A model generated the notes under the pieces. It saw only the letters and a program-made list of their open reading frames with translations, did not search any database and was not told the DNA's origin. A program made the position numbers and the translations under genes. From the NCBI GenBank assembly GCA_003600225.1, contig QZFT01000039.1:1-64000 (forward strand): 64,000 nt of DNA, given 5' to 3'. This DNA comes from Pseudonocardiaceae bacterium YIM PH 21723 (lineage in GTDB: Bacteria; Actinomycetota; Actinomycetes; Mycobacteriales; Pseudonocardiaceae). Shown piece by piece: positions 37,226 through 45,152 of this stretch. How positions within the stretch are numbered: position 1 is the first letter of the stretch; every line of letters starts with the position of its first letter.

Positions 37226-38004
37226 GCGAGGTGCGCTTCGAGGTCGACAAGCACATCGCCCGGGTCACCATCGACCGGCCCGCGGTGCTCAACGCCGTGG
37301 CGCCGGAGACCCAGCGGCGGCTGATCGAGATCTGGGACGCGATCGAAGCCGACCCCGACGTCCGGGTCGTGGTGCTCACCGGAGCCGGTGAACGCGCGTT
37401 CTGCGTCGGCGCCGATATGTCGGCGTCCGCCGTGGACAAGACCGGCCTGCAGTTCTGGGCCGACGAACCGGAGACCGGGTTCGGCGGCCTCTGTCTGCGC
37501 ACCACCCTGGACGTCCCGGTGATCGCCCGGGTGAACGGCTACGCCCTCGGTGGCGGCATGGAAATGGTGCTGGGCTGCGACATCGTGATCGCCGCCGAGC
37601 ACGCGAAGTTCGGCCTGACCGAGCCCCGGGTGGGCCGGCTGCCGCTCGGCGGCGGCATCCCGCAACTCGTGCGCCGGCTGCCGCACACCCAGGCGATGGG
37701 TCTCCTGCTGACCGGTCGCCGGGCGGAGGCCGCCGAACTGCAGCGGATGGGCCTGGTCAACGAGGTGGTACCCGCCGAGGAGCTGGACGCGGCCGTCGAC
37801 CGCTGGGTCGCCGACATCCTCGCCTGCGCGCCCACCTCGCTGCGCGCGATCAAGCAGATCGTGCAGCGGACCGGCCAGCTGACCGCGCGAGAGGCCTGGG
37901 CCGCCCGGCTGCCCGCGCTCATCACCGCCCTGGACAGCGAGGACGCCGTCGAGGGAGTTCGTGCCTTCCAGGAGAAACGGCCACCCGTGTGGCCAGGACA
38001 GTGA
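37222..38004 (+). CDS. Enoyl-CoA hydratase/isomerase (crotonase) family protein, second Glu missing
   Basis: A 260-residue crotonase. The oxyanion and CoA-binding segments are present: GERAFCVGADMSASA and NGYALGGGMEMVLGCDIVIAAEHAKFGLTEPRVG. The first catalytic Glu is kept in GLTEPRVG. At the usual place of the second (AMExxLTG) the sequence is AMGLLLTG, so Gly replaces Glu. A classical two-Glu hydratase mechanism is therefore unlikely; isomerase, dehydratase or C-C cleaving reactions fit better. It overlaps the CoA-transferase gene by four bases and precedes the DapA-type gene. Confidence 0.86.
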   Translation: MSEVRFEVDKHIARVTIDRPAVLNAVAPETQRRLIEIWDAIEADPDVRVVVLTGAGERAFCVGADMSASAVDKTGLQFWADEPETGFGGLCLRTTLDVPVIARVNGYALGGGMEMVLGCDIVIAAEHAKFGLTEPRVGRLPLGGGIPQLVRRLPHTQAMGLLLTGRRAEAAELQRMGLVNEVVPAEELDAAVDRWVADILACAPTSLRAIKQIVQRTGQLTAREAWAARLPALITALDSEDAVEGVRAFQEKRPPVWPGQ

Positions 38005-38018
38005 AAGGAACCCAGCAG

Positions 38019-38921
38019 ATGACGCATGACCCACTCGCCCCGGGCGTATGGGGGGTCGTGGCCACGCCGTTCGCCGGCACCGCCCTGGCCGTCGACGAGC
38101 CCAGCCTGGGCCGCCTGGTCGAGCACTACGAACGGATCGGCGTCACCGGACTCACCGTGCTGGGCGTGTTCGGCGAGGCCGCGGCGCTCACCACCGACGA
38201 GCGCCGAGCCGTGCTGGAGACCGTCACCGACACCGTCGGCCTCCCCCTGGTGGTCGGCGCCACCTCACTGGCCACCGGGCCGGTGATCGACGAGGTAAGG
38301 CTCGCCCAAGAGGTCGTCGGCGACCGGCTGGCCGGGGTGATGGTCCAGGTGAACTCGCCGAACCCCGAGGTGCTCGCCAAGCACCTGACCACGGTGCACC
38401 AGGCCACCGGCGCGGGCATCGTCGTGCAGGACTACCCGCTGATCTCCGGTGTCAACATCGGAGCATCGGTGCTGGCCGGCGCGCTGAAATCGGTGCCCGG
38501 CGTGGTGGCGATCAAGGCAGAGGCTCCGCCGACGACCCTGGGCGTGGCCACGCTGACCGCGGCCTTGTCCGTCCCGGTGTTCGGCGGGCTCGGCGGGCTG
38601 GGACTGCTCGACGAACTGGCCGTCGGCTCGGCGGGCGCGATGACCGGGTTCTCCTTCCCCGAGGGCCTGATCAGCTGTGTCCGGGCCTTCCAGGAGGGCG
38701 GCTACGCGGCCGCCCGCGAGGCGTTCCTGCCCTACCTACCACTGGTGAACTTCGAGCAGCAGGCGAAGATCGCGATGGCCATCCGGAAGGAGTGCCTGCG
38801 CCGCCGGGGGTTCATCGGAGACTCCGCGGTGCGCCCACCGGCCACCGCGCTTCCCGAGGTGCTCGTCGAGCAACTGCACCGCCACCTGGACGCGACGCCG
38901 GCGAAGGCCGAGGTGGCGTGA
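38019..38921 (+). CDS. Dihydrodipicolinate synthase (DapA) family lyase/aldolase
   Basis: A 300-residue class I aldolase-fold protein. Schiff-base Lys166 lies in GVVAIKAEAPP and the catalytic Tyr139 in IVVQDYP; the N-terminal APGVWGVVATPFAGTALAVDEPSL matches the family. The Gly-Thr-Thr-Gly loop of true DapA is replaced by VFGEAAALT, so lysine biosynthesis is not its role. Relatives cleave or dehydrate 2-keto acids (pyruvate lyases, hydratase-aldolases). It is part of the catabolic operon and its stop overlaps the SDR start by one base (TGATG). Confidence 0.87.
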   Translation: MTHDPLAPGVWGVVATPFAGTALAVDEPSLGRLVEHYERIGVTGLTVLGVFGEAAALTTDERRAVLETVTDTVGLPLVVGATSLATGPVIDEVRLAQEVVGDRLAGVMVQVNSPNPEVLAKHLTTVHQATGAGIVVQDYPLISGVNIGASVLAGALKSVPGVVAIKAEAPPTTLGVATLTAALSVPVFGGLGGLGLLDELAVGSAGAMTGFSFPEGLISCVRAFQEGGYAAAREAFLPYLPLVNFEQQAKIAMAIRKECLRRRGFIGDSAVRPPATALPEVLVEQLHRHLDATPAKAEVA

Positions 38922-39694
38922 TGGATCTCGGACTCACCGGCCGGACCGCCCTCGTCTGCGCCTCCACCGGCGGACTGGGCGAAGCCGTCGCCCGGGCCCT
39001 CGCGGCGGAGGGCGCCAACGTGGTCGTCTCCGGTCGCCGCGGCGACCGGGCCAAGGAGATCGCGGCCGAACTGCCGCACGCGGTCGGCGTCGAGGTCGAC
39101 CTCACCGCCGAGGACGGCCCGGCACAGCTGGTAGCGGCGGCCACCGAGGCGTTCGGGCCGCCGGACATCCTGGTGCTCAACGGACCGGGCCCGAAACCCG
39201 GCCCGGCCGCGGACATCGGCGTCGAGGACGCCGGCACCGCGCTGAACGCGCTGGTCAACCAGCAGATCCGGCTCGTCTCCGCGCTGCTGCCCGGCATGCG
39301 GGAGCGCGGCTGGGGCCGGATCCTGGCGATCGGTTCCAGCGGCGTCGCCGCGCCCATCCCCAACCTGGCGCTGTCCAACCTCGGCCGCGCCGCGCTCGCC
39401 GGCTACCTCAAGACCCTCGCCGGCGAGGTCGCCGCCGACGGGGTCACCGTGAACCTGCTGCTACCAGGCCGGATCGCCACCGACCGCACCGCGGCGCTCG
39501 ACCAGGCCAACGCCACCCGAACCGGCCGCGAGGTCACCGAGGTGCAACGCCAATCCGCCGCGACCATTCCCGCCGGCCGCTACGGCACACCGGACGAGTT
39601 CGCCGCCGCCGCGGCATTCCTGTGTGGCAGCCCGGCCTCCTACATCACCGGCACCGCCCTGCGCTGTGACGGCGGCCTGATCCGCAGCCTGTAA
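38921..39694 (+). CDS. SDR-family protein lacking the YxxxK catalytic pair
   Basis: A 257-residue SDR. The cofactor motif is CASTGGLGEAVARALA rather than TGxxxGIG; the NAG-like segment reads LNGPGPKPG; the end IPAGRYGTPDEFAAAAAFLCGSPASYITGTALRCDGG is typical. At the active-site position where Tyr-x3-Lys is expected the sequence is LSNLGRAALAGYLKTLA, giving Ser and Arg. This is the known divergent SDR subclass, whose chemistry is unclear. It lies within the operon, one-base overlap upstream and 14 bp before the aldehyde dehydrogenase. Confidence 0.85.
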   Translation: MDLGLTGRTALVCASTGGLGEAVARALAAEGANVVVSGRRGDRAKEIAAELPHAVGVEVDLTAEDGPAQLVAAATEAFGPPDILVLNGPGPKPGPAADIGVEDAGTALNALVNQQIRLVSALLPGMRERGWGRILAIGSSGVAAPIPNLALSNLGRAALAGYLKTLAGEVAADGVTVNLLLPGRIATDRTAALDQANATRTGREVTEVQRQSAATIPAGRYGTPDEFAAAAAFLCGSPASYITGTALRCDGGLIRSL

Positions 39695-39708
39695 CCAAGG
39701 AGTCAGTA

Positions 39709-41139
39709 GTGACGACGACTGTCCAACATCTCATCAACGGCGTCTGGGTCGGTGACCCGGAGACCGAGCGGCGCAATCCGGCCGACCCGGGCGAGGTGGC
39801 GACGATCTCCGCGCGCGGTGACGAGTCCACCGTGCAGGACGCGATCAGCGTCGCGGCCCAGGCGCAGCGGGCGTGGGCCACGACCCCGGGACCGGCCCGC
39901 GGCGCGATCCTGATGGACGCCGCGGACCTGCTGCGCCAGCGGCACGCCGACGTCACCCGCGACCTGGTGCGCGAGGAGGGCAAGACCCTCGCCGAGGCCA
40001 CCGGCGAGGTGCGCCGCGCCATCGACGTGCTGCGGTTCTTCGGCTCCCACGGCTGGCGGTTACCGGGGCAGACGTTCCCCAGCTCGTTGCCGGACACCAC
40101 CGTCCTCAGCCGGGCCGAGCCGCTCGGCGTGGTCGGGCTGATCACCCCGTGGAACTTCCCGATCGCCATCCCCGCCTGGAAGATGGCACCCGCCCTGATC
40201 AGCGGAAACGCGGTCGTGATGAAGCCGGCCGAACTCACCCCGGCCTCGGCCACGCACCTGGCCACCGCCCTCGTCGACGCCGGCCTGCCCGCGGGCGTGC
40301 TCAACGTGGTGCACGGCAAGGGATCCGTCGTCGGTGCCGCCATCGCCCGTGATCCGCGGGTGGCGGCGCTGTCCTTCACCGGTTCCACCCAGGTCGGGCT
40401 CGGGCTGCACGAGGTCCTGTCGAGCAGGCGGGCCAGGGTGCAGCTGGAGATGGGCGGCAAGAACGCCTACGTGATCCTCGACGACGCCGACCCGGTCACC
40501 GCGGCCCGGATCGTGGCGGCGGGCTCGTTCAGCCTGACCGGGCAGGCGTGCACCGCCACCTCCCGGGTCTACTGCACGCCGGGGATCCGCGAAGCCTTCC
40601 TCGCCGCGCTGGCGAAGGAGGCCGAGCGGTTCGCGCCCGGCAACGGCCTCGAATCCGGTACCGGCATGGGACCGGTGGTCAGCGAACAACAGCTGGCCAC
40701 CGACCTCGCCGCGATCAAGCGCGCCCAGGAACAGGGCGCGCAGGTCGTCACCGGCGGCGCGGCCGACGGGGCGTTCCTGTCGCCCACCGTGCTCACCGAT
40801 GTCGAACACCACCACGACGTCGCCCAGGAGGAGGTCTTCGGACCGGTGCTCGCGGTGCTCGACATCGCCGACTACGAGGAGGGCCTGGCCCGCGTCAACG
40901 ATTCCGACTACGGGCTCACCGCGGGCCTGTGCACGACGAACCTGGTGCACGCCCACCACTTCGCCGCCAACGCCCAGGTCGGCGTGGTCAAGATCAACCG
41001 TCCGACCACCGGGCTGGACCTGAACGTCCCGTTCGGCGGCGTGAAGGACTCCTCGTCGAACACCTTCCGCGAGCAGGGCCCGGGCGCGGTCGACTTCTAC
41101 ACGTGGTCCAAGACCGTCTACATCGGACACGACAGCTGA
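39709..41139 (+). CDS. NAD(P)-dependent aldehyde dehydrogenase
   Basis: A 476-residue aldehyde dehydrogenase. Asn149 (TPWNFP), general base Glu247 (QLEMGGKN) and nucleophile Cys281 (GQACTATS) are all present, as is the C-terminal PFGGVKDSSSNTFREQG. The pattern fits the succinate/2-ketoglutarate-semialdehyde dehydrogenase branch, which would suit a semialdehyde made by the DapA-type enzyme upstream; this is inference. GTG start at 39709 with AAGGAG upstream. It is the last gene of the operon and is followed by a strong hairpin at 41148-41175. Confidence 0.91.
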   Translation: MTTTVQHLINGVWVGDPETERRNPADPGEVATISARGDESTVQDAISVAAQAQRAWATTPGPARGAILMDAADLLRQRHADVTRDLVREEGKTLAEATGEVRRAIDVLRFFGSHGWRLPGQTFPSSLPDTTVLSRAEPLGVVGLITPWNFPIAIPAWKMAPALISGNAVVMKPAELTPASATHLATALVDAGLPAGVLNVVHGKGSVVGAAIARDPRVAALSFTGSTQVGLGLHEVLSSRRARVQLEMGGKNAYVILDDADPVTAARIVAAGSFSLTGQACTATSRVYCTPGIREAFLAALAKEAERFAPGNGLESGTGMGPVVSEQQLATDLAAIKRAQEQGAQVVTGGAADGAFLSPTVLTDVEHHHDVAQEEVFGPVLAVLDIADYEEGLARVNDSDYGLTAGLCTTNLVHAHHFAANAQVGVVKINRPTTGLDLNVPFGGVKDSSSNTFREQGPGAVDFYTWSKTVYIGHDS

Positions 41140-41147
41140 TCGACCGG

Positions 41148-41175
41148 GTGATGGGCGCCGACCGGCGCCCATCAC
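41148..41175. terminator. Bidirectional hairpin between convergent genes
   Basis: A perfect 13 bp stem, GTGATGGGCGCCG (41148-41160) and its complement (41163-41175), around a two-base centre. It lies between the aldehyde dehydrogenase stop and the convergent hypothetical gene whose stop it touches. No T-run follows, so it would act as an actinobacterial hairpin-only terminator. Confidence 0.7.
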
Positions 41176-42158
41176 CTGGCCGTTCGCAGCGCGGCCCCAT
41201 ACCGGTCGGTGAGCTTGAGCTCCGTCACCGGTCCCGGCTCCTGCGGCCAGCACTGCACCAGGTAGTGCTCCACACCCGCATCCCGCCCCCGGACGTGGAT
41301 CCGGAAGCGGTAGTGACCGGGTCCCTGCCGGGTGAGAACCGGAAACCCCTCGTCGGCCCCGCCGTCGACCGAATCGGGCGCCACCCGGCCGACGGGGGCG
41401 TACATGCTGACCTCGACCACGTCCTCCCACCGATCCAGGTCGGTATCCGGTGCGCGGACATGCGCCTCCGTGCGCAGCCGCATCATGCCGGTGTGCCTGC
41501 CGGTGAACACCTGGACCAGGCCGTCCTGCGCCATGGCCAGCCCATTGCTGTGATCAGTGCGGACACTCAGATCATGGTCGTGCAGGTCGGCGAGGTAGAA
41601 GAGGTGGTACCTGGCCAGAATGGTGCCCTGACCGACGGCCACCGACCGGTCCGGCTCCTCCTCGTCCTCCTCCTCGTCGAAGAAGTCGCCGGTGCGCCAG
41701 AGGTGGACCTGATAGCGCTCGGTACCCGCCCACGACTCCACCAGCTCGTCGATGTCCTCGTCGTCGAGCCGCCGGATGTACTGCTGTGCCCGGTCGCGGG
41801 CCTCCTCACGGCCCGAATAGGTCACCGCCACGGCGTACCGCCCGGGTCCGGCCGGCAACCCGAGCGCGTACGCCTCCCCGGTGGGCGAGCCGAGCACCAG
41901 TTCCCCGGTCGGGCACTCCAGCTCGAAGCGGAGCACTCCGTCCTCAAGGGAGGGCTCCTTCTCCCACATCCGCACGGTCGTCGACACGGGTAACTCGTCC
42001 TGTTCACACAGGATGACCAGCTCATATCCCGTCGAGGCCGCCACATCGCGCCGCGCCCTGTCCAGCGCCTCATCAATGCCGGAGCCGGCGTCGCACTCCC
42101 GGTCCCGCAGCGTGATGATCCGGTAGTCCGGGCAGTACAGGTAATCGTGCTGCTTCAT
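41172..42158 (-). CDS. Hypothetical protein with two related beta-rich halves
   Basis: A 328-residue soluble protein without a signal peptide. Two halves appear related: GPGRYAVAVTYSGREEA...RYQVHLWRTGDFF near residue 105-160 and GPGHYRFRIHVRGRDAGVEHYLVQCWP near residue 280-310. Each follows a segment on the theme 'VLRFELECPTGE...' or 'VVEVSMYAPVGR...'. An acidic run (DEEEDEEEPD) links the halves. This suggests a duplicated domain, but I do not recognise the family. ATG at 42158 has GAGAGGGAA upstream. It is 13 bp downstream of the HIBADH-like gene on the same strand and is probably cotranscribed. Confidence 0.7.
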   Translation of the reverse strand: MKQHDYLYCPDYRIITLRDRECDAGSGIDEALDRARRDVAASTGYELVILCEQDELPVSTTVRMWEKEPSLEDGVLRFELECPTGELVLGSPTGEAYALGLPAGPGRYAVAVTYSGREEARDRAQQYIRRLDDEDIDELVESWAGTERYQVHLWRTGDFFDEEEDEEEPDRSVAVGQGTILARYHLFYLADLHDHDLSVRTDHSNGLAMAQDGLVQVFTGRHTGMMRLRTEAHVRAPDTDLDRWEDVVEVSMYAPVGRVAPDSVDGGADEGFPVLTRQGPGHYRFRIHVRGRDAGVEHYLVQCWPQEPGPVTELKLTDRYGAALRTAR

Positions 42159-42171
42159 CCCCAGTTCCCTC

Positions 42172-43062
42172 TCAGCCGGCGTTCGGCGTACCGGGCGGCA
42201 GCTGCCGCCGGGTCACCTCGGCGACGCTCGCCCAGTCCAGCTCGGATCCCACCTGGTCGACCGCCGTCTCGAAGACGTCCCGCAGCACGGCTCCGGTGGG
42301 CAGCCGCACCCCGAGCTGCTCGGCCAGCCCCAGCACCAGGTTCACGTCCTTGAGCCCGAGCCGCGCGGTGAACCCCGGCGGCGTGTAGCTGCTCGTCGCG
42401 ATGGCTTGGCCATACCCGCCGTACACCGCGCCGGGGAACAGCGAGTCATTGATCATCTCGACGAACCGGCCGGCATCCAGCCCGGACTTCTCCAGCAGGG
42501 TCACCGACTCCCCCAGCGCCTGCAGCGCGTGGATGATCAGGTAGTTCACCGAGAGCTTCACCGCGTTCGCCGCCTGCGGCTCCGGCCCGAACTCCCACAC
42601 CCGCCTGCCCATCGCCTCCAGGATCGGCGTCAGCCCGGCAGCCAACGCAGGGTCTCCTGACGCGAGGATGACCAGCTTCCCGGCCACGACCGCAGGAGGC
42701 CTGCCGAGCACCGGCGCCGCGAGGTACCGGCCATCGTGCGACGCGTGGAACTCGGTCGCCGCCTCCGGACTGATGGTGGCGTGGTTGACGTGCACGAACT
42801 CCGCCGGAGCCGCGGCGAGGCGCTCGGCGGTGAAGACCTGCCGCACGGCGTCCTCATTGCTCAGCATCGAGCACACGGTTCCGGTGGCGATCGCCTCCTC
42901 CGGACCGGCCGCGCGGATGGCTCCCCGGTCCACCAGCTCGTCGGCACTGCTCGACGTCCGGCTCCAGACGGTGACCTCGTACCCGGCGTCGAGCAACCTG
43001 CCCGCCATCGCCGAACCCATGTTCCCCAGCCCGATGAATCCCACTCGCTGCTTCGCTCCCAT
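42172..43062 (-). CDS. 3-hydroxyisobutyrate dehydrogenase-like NAD(P) oxidoreductase
   Basis: A 296-residue beta-hydroxyacid dehydrogenase-family protein: cofactor motif VGFIGLGNMGSAMAGRLLDAGYEVTVWSR, substrate loop HVNHATISPEAATE, and the catalytic Lys of ANAVKLSVNYLI. The chosen ATG at 43062 matches the family start; an ATG at 43110 has a better ribosome site (AAGAGGG) and would add 16 residues, so the start is uncertain. Its substrate may be a small hydroxy acid or an imine. It is divergent from the CBS-HEPN gene. Confidence 0.85.
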   Translation of the reverse strand: MGAKQRVGFIGLGNMGSAMAGRLLDAGYEVTVWSRTSSSADELVDRGAIRAAGPEEAIATGTVCSMLSNEDAVRQVFTAERLAAAPAEFVHVNHATISPEAATEFHASHDGRYLAAPVLGRPPAVVAGKLVILASGDPALAAGLTPILEAMGRRVWEFGPEPQAANAVKLSVNYLIIHALQALGESVTLLEKSGLDAGRFVEMINDSLFPGAVYGGYGQAIATSSYTPPGFTARLGLKDVNLVLGLAEQLGVRLPTGAVLRDVFETAVDQVGSELDWASVAEVTRRQLPPGTPNAG

Positions 43063-43188
43063 GGCCTCCAGCCAACCAGAGATGCACAACAGCGACCCGA
43101 TGCAACGCATCGGGCCCTCTTCGTTACAGGACCGAGTCAAGATCACGGTTACCCTGAGTGCTCCCTTCGATGGAATGCGACGGCAGGT

Positions 43189-44016
43189 GTGACCGAACTC
43201 GACCAGCAACCCAGCCCGGCGGTGCTCCTCGATCCCGCCGCGCTGAAGTTCGTCTGCGTCGGCGAACTCGTTCCCGACGATCAGGAGATGCACACCGTGC
43301 CGCCCGGTACGAGAGCCGACGAGGCGCTCGCGCTCATGCAGCGGCACCGGTTCGACCGGTTACCCGTGGTGACCGCCAACGGGCGGGTCATCGGCGTGTT
43401 CACCTACCGGTCGTTCGCGCAGAACCTGCACACCGTCCGCCCGCAGGACAACCCGCTGACGCTGCCCGTGGAGGATTTCGTCGAGGACCTGCTGTACGTG
43501 CGGTCCTCCGAGGGCGTCGGCGAGGTGCTGGACGACATCGAGGCCGACGGCGCCGTTCTGGTCGGCCACGAGGACGCCCTGAACGCGATCGTCACCGCAT
43601 CGGACATCAGCCGGTTCCTCTGGAGCCTGACCCGCCCGTTCGTCCTGCTCCGCGACATCGAACTGGCGATCCGCGGCCTGATGAAGTCCTGTTGCACCGA
43701 GGAGCAGCTGACCACGGCGGCCGCCCAGGTGTCCCTGGTGGACATCCCGGGCCGGGCGGTACTCAGCAGGCTGGAACACCTCACCCTCGGCGAGCTGCTG
43801 TCGGTGCTGCTGCACGGCCCCAACTACGGGCTGCACTTCCGGCACGCGTTCGGCGCGAACCGGACCTTCCTGCACAACCTCCTGGAGCCCATCCGGGAGA
43901 TCCGGAACAAGGTCTTCCACTTTCGCGACGAGGTCACCGAGGCGGATATCCAGCAACTGGCGGATGTACGCGTGTGGCTGCGGCGGAAGGTGTCGATCAG
44001 AGGCGGATGCTCATGA
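43189..44016 (+). CDS. CBS-pair protein fused to a HEPN (Swt1-like) domain
   Basis: A 275-residue two-domain protein. Residues about 30-147 carry two CBS motifs (TRADEALALMQRHRFDRLPVVTANGRVIGVFTYRSF and GEVLDDIEADGAVLVGHEDALNAIVTASDI), which in other proteins bind adenine nucleotides. Residues about 150-270 are helical: VLLRDIELAIRGLMKSC, LEHLTLGELLSVLL, then EPIREIRNKVFHFRDEV. The last has Arg239-Asn240-x3-His244, the RNxxxH catalytic motif of HEPN ribonucleases. GTG at 43189 is the probable start. The stop overlaps the next gene by four bases. A nucleotide-gated RNase is inferred; alternatives are a noncatalytic HEPN or a metabolic sensor. Confidence 0.75.
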   Translation: MTELDQQPSPAVLLDPAALKFVCVGELVPDDQEMHTVPPGTRADEALALMQRHRFDRLPVVTANGRVIGVFTYRSFAQNLHTVRPQDNPLTLPVEDFVEDLLYVRSSEGVGEVLDDIEADGAVLVGHEDALNAIVTASDISRFLWSLTRPFVLLRDIELAIRGLMKSCCTEEQLTTAAAQVSLVDIPGRAVLSRLEHLTLGELLSVLLHGPNYGLHFRHAFGANRTFLHNLLEPIREIRNKVFHFRDEVTEADIQQLADVRVWLRRKVSIRGGCS

Positions 44017-45152
44017 ACCAGTTGGCTCGCCTGCACGACCGTCTGACGCGCGCCCTGCGATCTCCTTCGCGCCCGGACCATTCCCGCATCGCGTCGGTCA
44101 TGGGCGCCGGACTGCGCACGGTGCTGGAGTCCTTCGCCCAGGAACGCGCCCTCTCCGGCCACGTCCTGGTGCTGACAGCGGACCGGGCACAGTCCCAGCA
44201 GTGGGCACAGCGGCTGCCGCGCCGGGGGAACACGGTCGTCCGGCTGCTCTCGACCACCGACGCGCTGCACATCCTGGAGCAGCAACCCGCCCGCGCCGAT
44301 CAGATCCTGGTCAGCAGCTATCAGACGATCGCCCACGGCCCGGGGGCACGTGTGCTGGACGACCTGGGCTTCGATCTCGTGGTGCACGATCAGCCTCGCG
44401 TCCAGGACGCCGGACTCGTCCGGAGTCTCGCCGGCAAGACCGCGCACAGCGTCGTCCTTCATCATCTGCGTGAGCAGCCCGCGGTGCCGGAGTGGCCGCT
44501 CCTCTTCGGGCTGACCAGGGAGGACATCGGCGGCATCTCCGCGCAACTACAGATCCAGGAGTGCTCGTACACGGCCGAGCCCGAGGAGCGGGAACTGCGC
44601 ACGGCCGCCTGGCGGGTGCTCTCCGAGATGGGCAGGCCCACCGGTCAACGGGAGATCCCCCAGCTGGTCCGGGCACTGCTCGGCGCCATCTCGGTCAGCC
44701 TGCCCGTGGAGCCCTGGAGCCAGCCGCACCGGATCTGGGAACTCATCGACAAGTTCGAGTCGCTCACCGTCGACGAATCCCGGTTGAAGGCGTTGTCCGA
44801 GACGCTACGCAAGGAGGCCGCCGTCCGGGACCGGGCGGTGATCGTCGTGGACAAGGTGCAGGACGCGCACTACATCGCCCAGTACCTGGAGCGCTGCGGG
44901 TTTCCGGTGCGCAGCATCCTGAGCTCGCGGATCTCCGACGACGTCCGGCGGGCCGAGTTCTCCTGCCTGCGCGCCGGCGAAACGGTGGTGGCGACCGCCG
45001 CGACCTGCGGCGCGCAGGACAACTGGCTACCGAAGACCACCCTCATCTGGTGGCCACATCAGGCGAATGCCTTCATGGACCGCATCCTCGACGCGGCGAA
45101 CAGCACGGAGGGGGTGAAGCTGGTCAAGTTCCACGAGCAGGATCAGTCCTGA
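44013..45152 (+). CDS. Helicase-like (SF2 fold) protein with degenerate ATPase motifs
   Basis: A 379-residue protein that follows the layout of an SF2 core but has lost its motifs. Where Walker A is expected it reads MGAGLRTVLESFA (residues 30-42, no GKT). Where DEAH is expected it reads FDLVVHDQPRV (Asp126-Gln-Pro-Arg). The second RecA-like half (RAVIVVDKVQDAHYIAQYLERCGFPVRSILSSRI...ETVVATAATCGAQDNWLPKTTLIWW) lacks QxxGRxGR. It is probably a structural or RNA/DNA-binding partner. The start at 44013 (AGAGGCGG six bases upstream) overlaps the CBS-HEPN stop, so the two are made together. It overlaps the convergent OhrR-type gene by 10 bp. Confidence 0.72.
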   Translation: MNQLARLHDRLTRALRSPSRPDHSRIASVMGAGLRTVLESFAQERALSGHVLVLTADRAQSQQWAQRLPRRGNTVVRLLSTTDALHILEQQPARADQILVSSYQTIAHGPGARVLDDLGFDLVVHDQPRVQDAGLVRSLAGKTAHSVVLHHLREQPAVPEWPLLFGLTREDIGGISAQLQIQECSYTAEPEERELRTAAWRVLSEMGRPTGQREIPQLVRALLGAISVSLPVEPWSQPHRIWELIDKFESLTVDESRLKALSETLRKEAAVRDRAVIVVDKVQDAHYIAQYLERCGFPVRSILSSRISDDVRRAEFSCLRAGETVVATAATCGAQDNWLPKTTLIWWPHQANAFMDRILDAANSTEGVKLVKFHEQDQS

